From Stercorarius parasiticus (lineage: Eukaryota > Chordata > Aves > Charadriiformes > Stercorariidae), in NCBI GenBank assembly GCA_013396915.1, contig VWZL01002832.1, positions 64,428 to 128,427 on the forward strand: a DNA stretch of 64,000 nucleotides, read 5' to 3'. Both the position numbers and the translations under genes were made by a program. Position 1 is the first letter of the stretch. The number at the start of each line of letters is the position of its first letter. Below the pieces are notes generated by a model. It searched no databases. It was not told the DNA's origin and was given only the letters and a program-made list of their open reading frames with translations. Below are positions 60,426 through 64,000 of this stretch, one piece after another.

Positions 60426-63400
60426 CTGCACAAGATAAGAAGAAACCAATCAATAGTTTTTACTGCAAAAGGAGATGATAGGGTTTTTTTTTCCCCACTG
60501 CGTTTATTTTAATTACAAATGGTGCCTACCTCTCTAAAATAACCTTTCTGGGATTGCCCTGATCAGGTCTGGTGCATGAGGAATTTGGGAACGGGCCTTT
60601 TTCCCTTCTCTTTGCCTCATCACAGCTTGACTAGCCTGTGGCATGGCTGCTGCTTCCCACCTGGCCATGGCTCCTATTCCTCATGAAAGATTAGTCCTCA
60701 GGGTTTCCAAACTCTACTAGAAGAAGAACTTGAATACAGGATTGTATTTTAAGCATAAAATACATTTCATTAATGTATTTTTATTTGTTAAAAATTATAT
60801 TTATTAAAAAACAGCTTTTCCCATCTGTTTTCCCTTTGAGTCCCAGATAGGTTGCAAAGTGCATAGCACCAGCTGCGAACACATGCTTTATCTGAAGGAT
60901 TTTGGCAGTTTGCTCTTCCCAAATGTAATGGGACCCATCACATCCCTCAGGGAGCAGCTGCTTGCCCTGACTGGCAGGGGCAATGAAAGACCCCATGAGC
61001 AATACCCCAGCAGGTGTACCAGGGGTGGTGAAGACCCCACATGCATTTTGGCAGGAATTTAAGGCTGGGACCACCTCTGACATTCCCCCCCCCAGCCCTA
61101 ATCCAAAGGTTAATATTCCAGCTAGCATCAAGTGTGTGCAGTGTGAGTCATTGCTTCAAGGTCACATTCAGTATCACCTTTAACTCTGCGATTTTTGGAC
61201 CGGCTGGTGGGGAGAAGCAGGATTTACTGATACGTTATCTCCTCGCTGCAATACCCAAGGAACGCGCTTGCCCCTGACGTCAGTGGAGAAACAATCTGCT
61301 TTGCCATGTGGGCTGACAGACATCCCTGGCCACCTCTGTGCTGCTGGGAATACCCTGCTTCGGGTCGCAAGGTTGCCCCAGACTGTGCACTGGCCTTGGA
61401 GGTAACTAGAAAGCCTTGTTTGACAAAACCATGAGCAGTCGATCACTCTGCTGTCAGGGGAATGGTGCTGGGACAGAGCTGAGGCAGAAGTAGGTTGTGC
61501 ATTAGCAGGAAGAGCAAGAGCAGTTCCTGAGGATGGTATATTTGCTACATCATCATGAAAACTTAAGAAACTGAGTTTTAAGTAGCTGGTATAGTGATGG
61601 TGTGTCCTGCCAGTCTCACCCCATGAAATGCAAAGAACTGACAACCTCACTGAGGTTCTTATAACTCCAGAAAGGACATCCCAGCTGTTGCTGGAGGTGG
61701 AGGAAGAAAAGGAAGTTTCACAGCAGCTCAAAACACGTTTCAGGGAATGTCTTAAATCTTTTCCTTTTACAAAGACTGCTCAATGAGGTTATGGGGACCC
61801 ACAGCTCCCCATCTCCCCCAGGTGGCATGACTATGTCCACCCACCCTGGCTCGGGACTGCAAAAGCAGCAAGGTTTCTGGTACAGAAAAGGGACTGCAAA
61901 GACCTCAGCTGAAGTGCTAAGGGCTTGGTAAATCCCTCTGAACTCCTTTCTGTCTGTGGAAATGCAACCCAGTGCCTCCAGAGAAGGTGGATTACCAAGA
62001 TGGTGTCCAAGAAAGTGTTTATTGAGCACACAGAGGTCATCACATGGCAGTGCAACAGGTACCCCTGGAGCACCTCAGAGCCACTAGCCACCTCTGACTC
62101 AATCTAGCAAGAAACAACAAATTGGCTCAAAAGAGAAGTCCTGGAAATGTCTCCAGCACTTCTCAGAAGAAACTCTCCCCACTGGTTTCTGCACCTCATC
62201 AGACAGGTTGCCGGCACGACCACCATGAGGAAGGACTGTCGTCCCACTGGGGGCACAATGCTTACCCCAAAGCAGCCACCCTGAAGAAGCTAGCCTGAAA
62301 AACAAAACCCCCATGCAAAAGCTGCCCTGTCAGGGGTAGGACACTCACGAACCTGCTCATTAACCACTGATGGTCGAGATCAGTAACTCTGCAGATCCAG
62401 GCTGGACGGAAACCAGAGCCTGGGAAGCAGCAGTAGTCATGGTTGGAGGGGTCAGGACATCCCTGAAATTATGCTCTGTTTTGGGGGAGGGAGAAAATGT
62501 GGGATTTGAGAGAGGGCGCACATGTGAAATGCATGCAGACCCAGGAAAATTACTTCCTTGGTGAGGTCCTTGTTCAGCAATGCCTGGACAGCCTGGCCAG
62601 ACACATCAGTCTGGGCTGGTATCACATCATAACATGCCAAGTTATAACCTCCGAAGATGAAAGGTTTCCCACAGATCATCCTCTTCCCCAAAACCAAGAG
62701 TCCTCCAACTTCTTCCCCTTCTCATTTTGTGCTAAATTAGACTAAAGAATATTACATTTTATTTATAATAGTTATCCTACTGAAAAATGGCTTCTACCCC
62801 TTACTGCTATCATGTGATACCAATTTTAACCCTTCCCAGACACATTCAGTAGCTGCAAACAGCACAGGGTTTTCATTCTCAACATAGCACAAGTGCTGCA
62901 GAGCGCTTTGGGACAAGCCAGCAAAACCCTTGCAGACCTACTTCGTTTGATGCCACCACCCATCCGACCCATGGAAACGCTCAGCTGGTCTTGACTTCTC
63001 CTGACAGATGCTCCTGATTTCTCATAGGACACCAGGTACCAGGTTTTTATTACTTGAAAATATTTGACAAGGAGCATTCAGGGTGTTGTGGATCCTCTCA
63101 TTCAGTGGGATTAAACAACATGGGTTTGGAAAAACTTTGTCAGTAAACAACGTAAAGAGATCTCAGAGGATAAAATGACACTACTTTCCCTTTCTTAAAA
63201 ACATTTCATACATTTGGAAAGCTAAAAATATTTTTAATGTACCCTTTCTTTTAGAAAAAAAAAAACAACTAAATTAGGCAAATTTGCTTTAAAATGTAAA
63301 CCAATGAAGCATTCGCTTCCCTTTCTGACCCTCATTTTTTTGGTTTCTCACACCTCCCGAGCAAGACCACATCATTTCAGAGAACTAATCCTTTCCTCCA

Positions 63401-63760
63401 GCATCTACATTTCACTTTAAAACCAGCCTGCACAAAACAAGCATTCCCTGGTCTCTTGGAGAGCTTGCTTTGTGCAAGCTATCAAAGCTGGGACCACGTA
63501 AAGCAAAGCTCTTCCCTTCCAAATGCATAGGAGACTACGATCTTCTCCTCAAACCTTCTGAAACTGAATCCCTCCATCCTGGTCTTCCAACATCAGTGTG
63601 CAGGAAAAGCGATGGGGAAAATCACCAAAGAGACACAGAGGAAAGGAACACGTAGAACACTGAGGACTTCCCACCTGCCCTTGGCCTTCCAGGTGCTCTT
63701 CCCACAGAAAACTCAAATTTAAGCAGGTCAGAGAAGAGACTAAATAAACAGAGTACTTAC
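60426..63760. other. ASAH2 upstream intron or 5' flank, no gene seen
   Basis: 3.3 kb without recognised coding exon or mobile element. Frames at 61180-61731 and 61718-62091 on the - strand show no family resemblance. The interval is intron if the edge exon at 63761 is real, otherwise 5' flank. Confidence 0.5.
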
Positions 63761-63995
63761 TCGTCTGTTCTGTCCCTGTGCTTTCCTTTCTTTTCTCTCA
63801 ATCCTCATTTTCACCCTGAATTTATCATAGCCCTGGCTTTCCCACAGACGGCGGAGGGGAAGGACACAACACTCCATCAGCAGTGCTGCACTGTTGCCCA
63901 CTCCACTCAAGAAAACTAGCCTAAAGCCTGGCTGGTTTTCTCTTCCTCCCCTCTCATGGGGTCCTTCACGTGGTCTCACAGTGCTGTTTCTTCCA
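63761..63995 (-). other. ASAH2: candidate ASAH2 first exon at window edge
   Basis: A GACGA|GTAAGTAC donor-like site at 63761 on the - strand follows a moderately GC-rich stretch without other signals. It would serve as a non-coding first exon splicing to 60425. The start is not visible and could lie outside the window. Weak evidence. Confidence 0.2.
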
Positions 63996-64000
63996 GCTTT

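Noticed and set aside
61180..61731. 183-residue frame on the - strand upstream of ASAH2
   Set aside because: No recognisable domain, and low-complexity Ser-rich stretches. Longer than average, but unsupported.

Overview
The window is vertebrate nuclear DNA and most likely comes from a bird. It has widely spaced exons with GT-AG introns and several CR1-type LINE fragments ending in the ATTCTRTG octamer typical of avian CR1. No mammalian SINEs are seen. Two unknown-base gaps (one N at 27543, and 109 N at 50114-50222) show it is a draft assembly. Nearly all long open frames are accidental; only two protein-coding genes can be supported. Both are complete or nearly so, and they point at each other.

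Gene 1 is A1CF (APOBEC1 complementation factor) on the + strand. Eleven coding exons run from 7661 to 29395 and splice without a frame break into a 589-residue protein. It has three RRM domains, an RG-rich linker and a C-terminal double-stranded-RNA-binding-like domain. The 5' UTR joins at 7616 and the 3' UTR probably runs to about 31,640. An 8-codon alternative acceptor, which makes the ACF64/ACF65 isoforms in mammals, is conserved at the start of exon 8.

Gene 2 is ASAH2 (neutral ceramidase) on the - strand. Coding exons run from 58580 down to the stop at 37594. Nineteen exons are confidently read from homology. Upstream of them are a membrane-anchor exon, whose 3' border is uncertain, and one uncertain stalk exon. 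The total is about 779 or 785 residues, close to the roughly 780 of the human enzyme. The catalytic serine and all four zinc ligands are present. A 5' UTR exon at 60310-60425 is well supported by splice signals, and a first-exon candidate lies near the right edge.

Layout: 1-451 CR1 LINE; 452-7615 upstream DNA with one GC-rich CR1-like fragment; 7616-31640 A1CF, with a 360-bp GAAA tract in intron 1 and an 87-bp tandem duplication with TA repeats in the 3' UTR; 31640-37324 intergenic DNA between the two convergent gene ends; 37325-60425 (perhaps to about 64000) ASAH2, with CR1 copies in its introns. The two genes are not known to share a pathway. One handles mRNA (editing cofactor, liver and gut RNA metabolism) and the other degrades ceramide at the cell surface. 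Their adjacency is a conserved vertebrate neighbourhood (human 10q11), not an operon.

No unknown gene system was found. The points most worth a second look are the conserved tandem acceptor of A1CF, the ASAH2 stalk exon that can be spliced in two frames by compensating acceptor pairs, the likely GC-AG intron after the ASAH2 anchor exon, and a set of GC-rich CR1-like fragments lacking the usual octamer tail. All statements about mammalian orthologues rest on memory of those proteins, not on a search.
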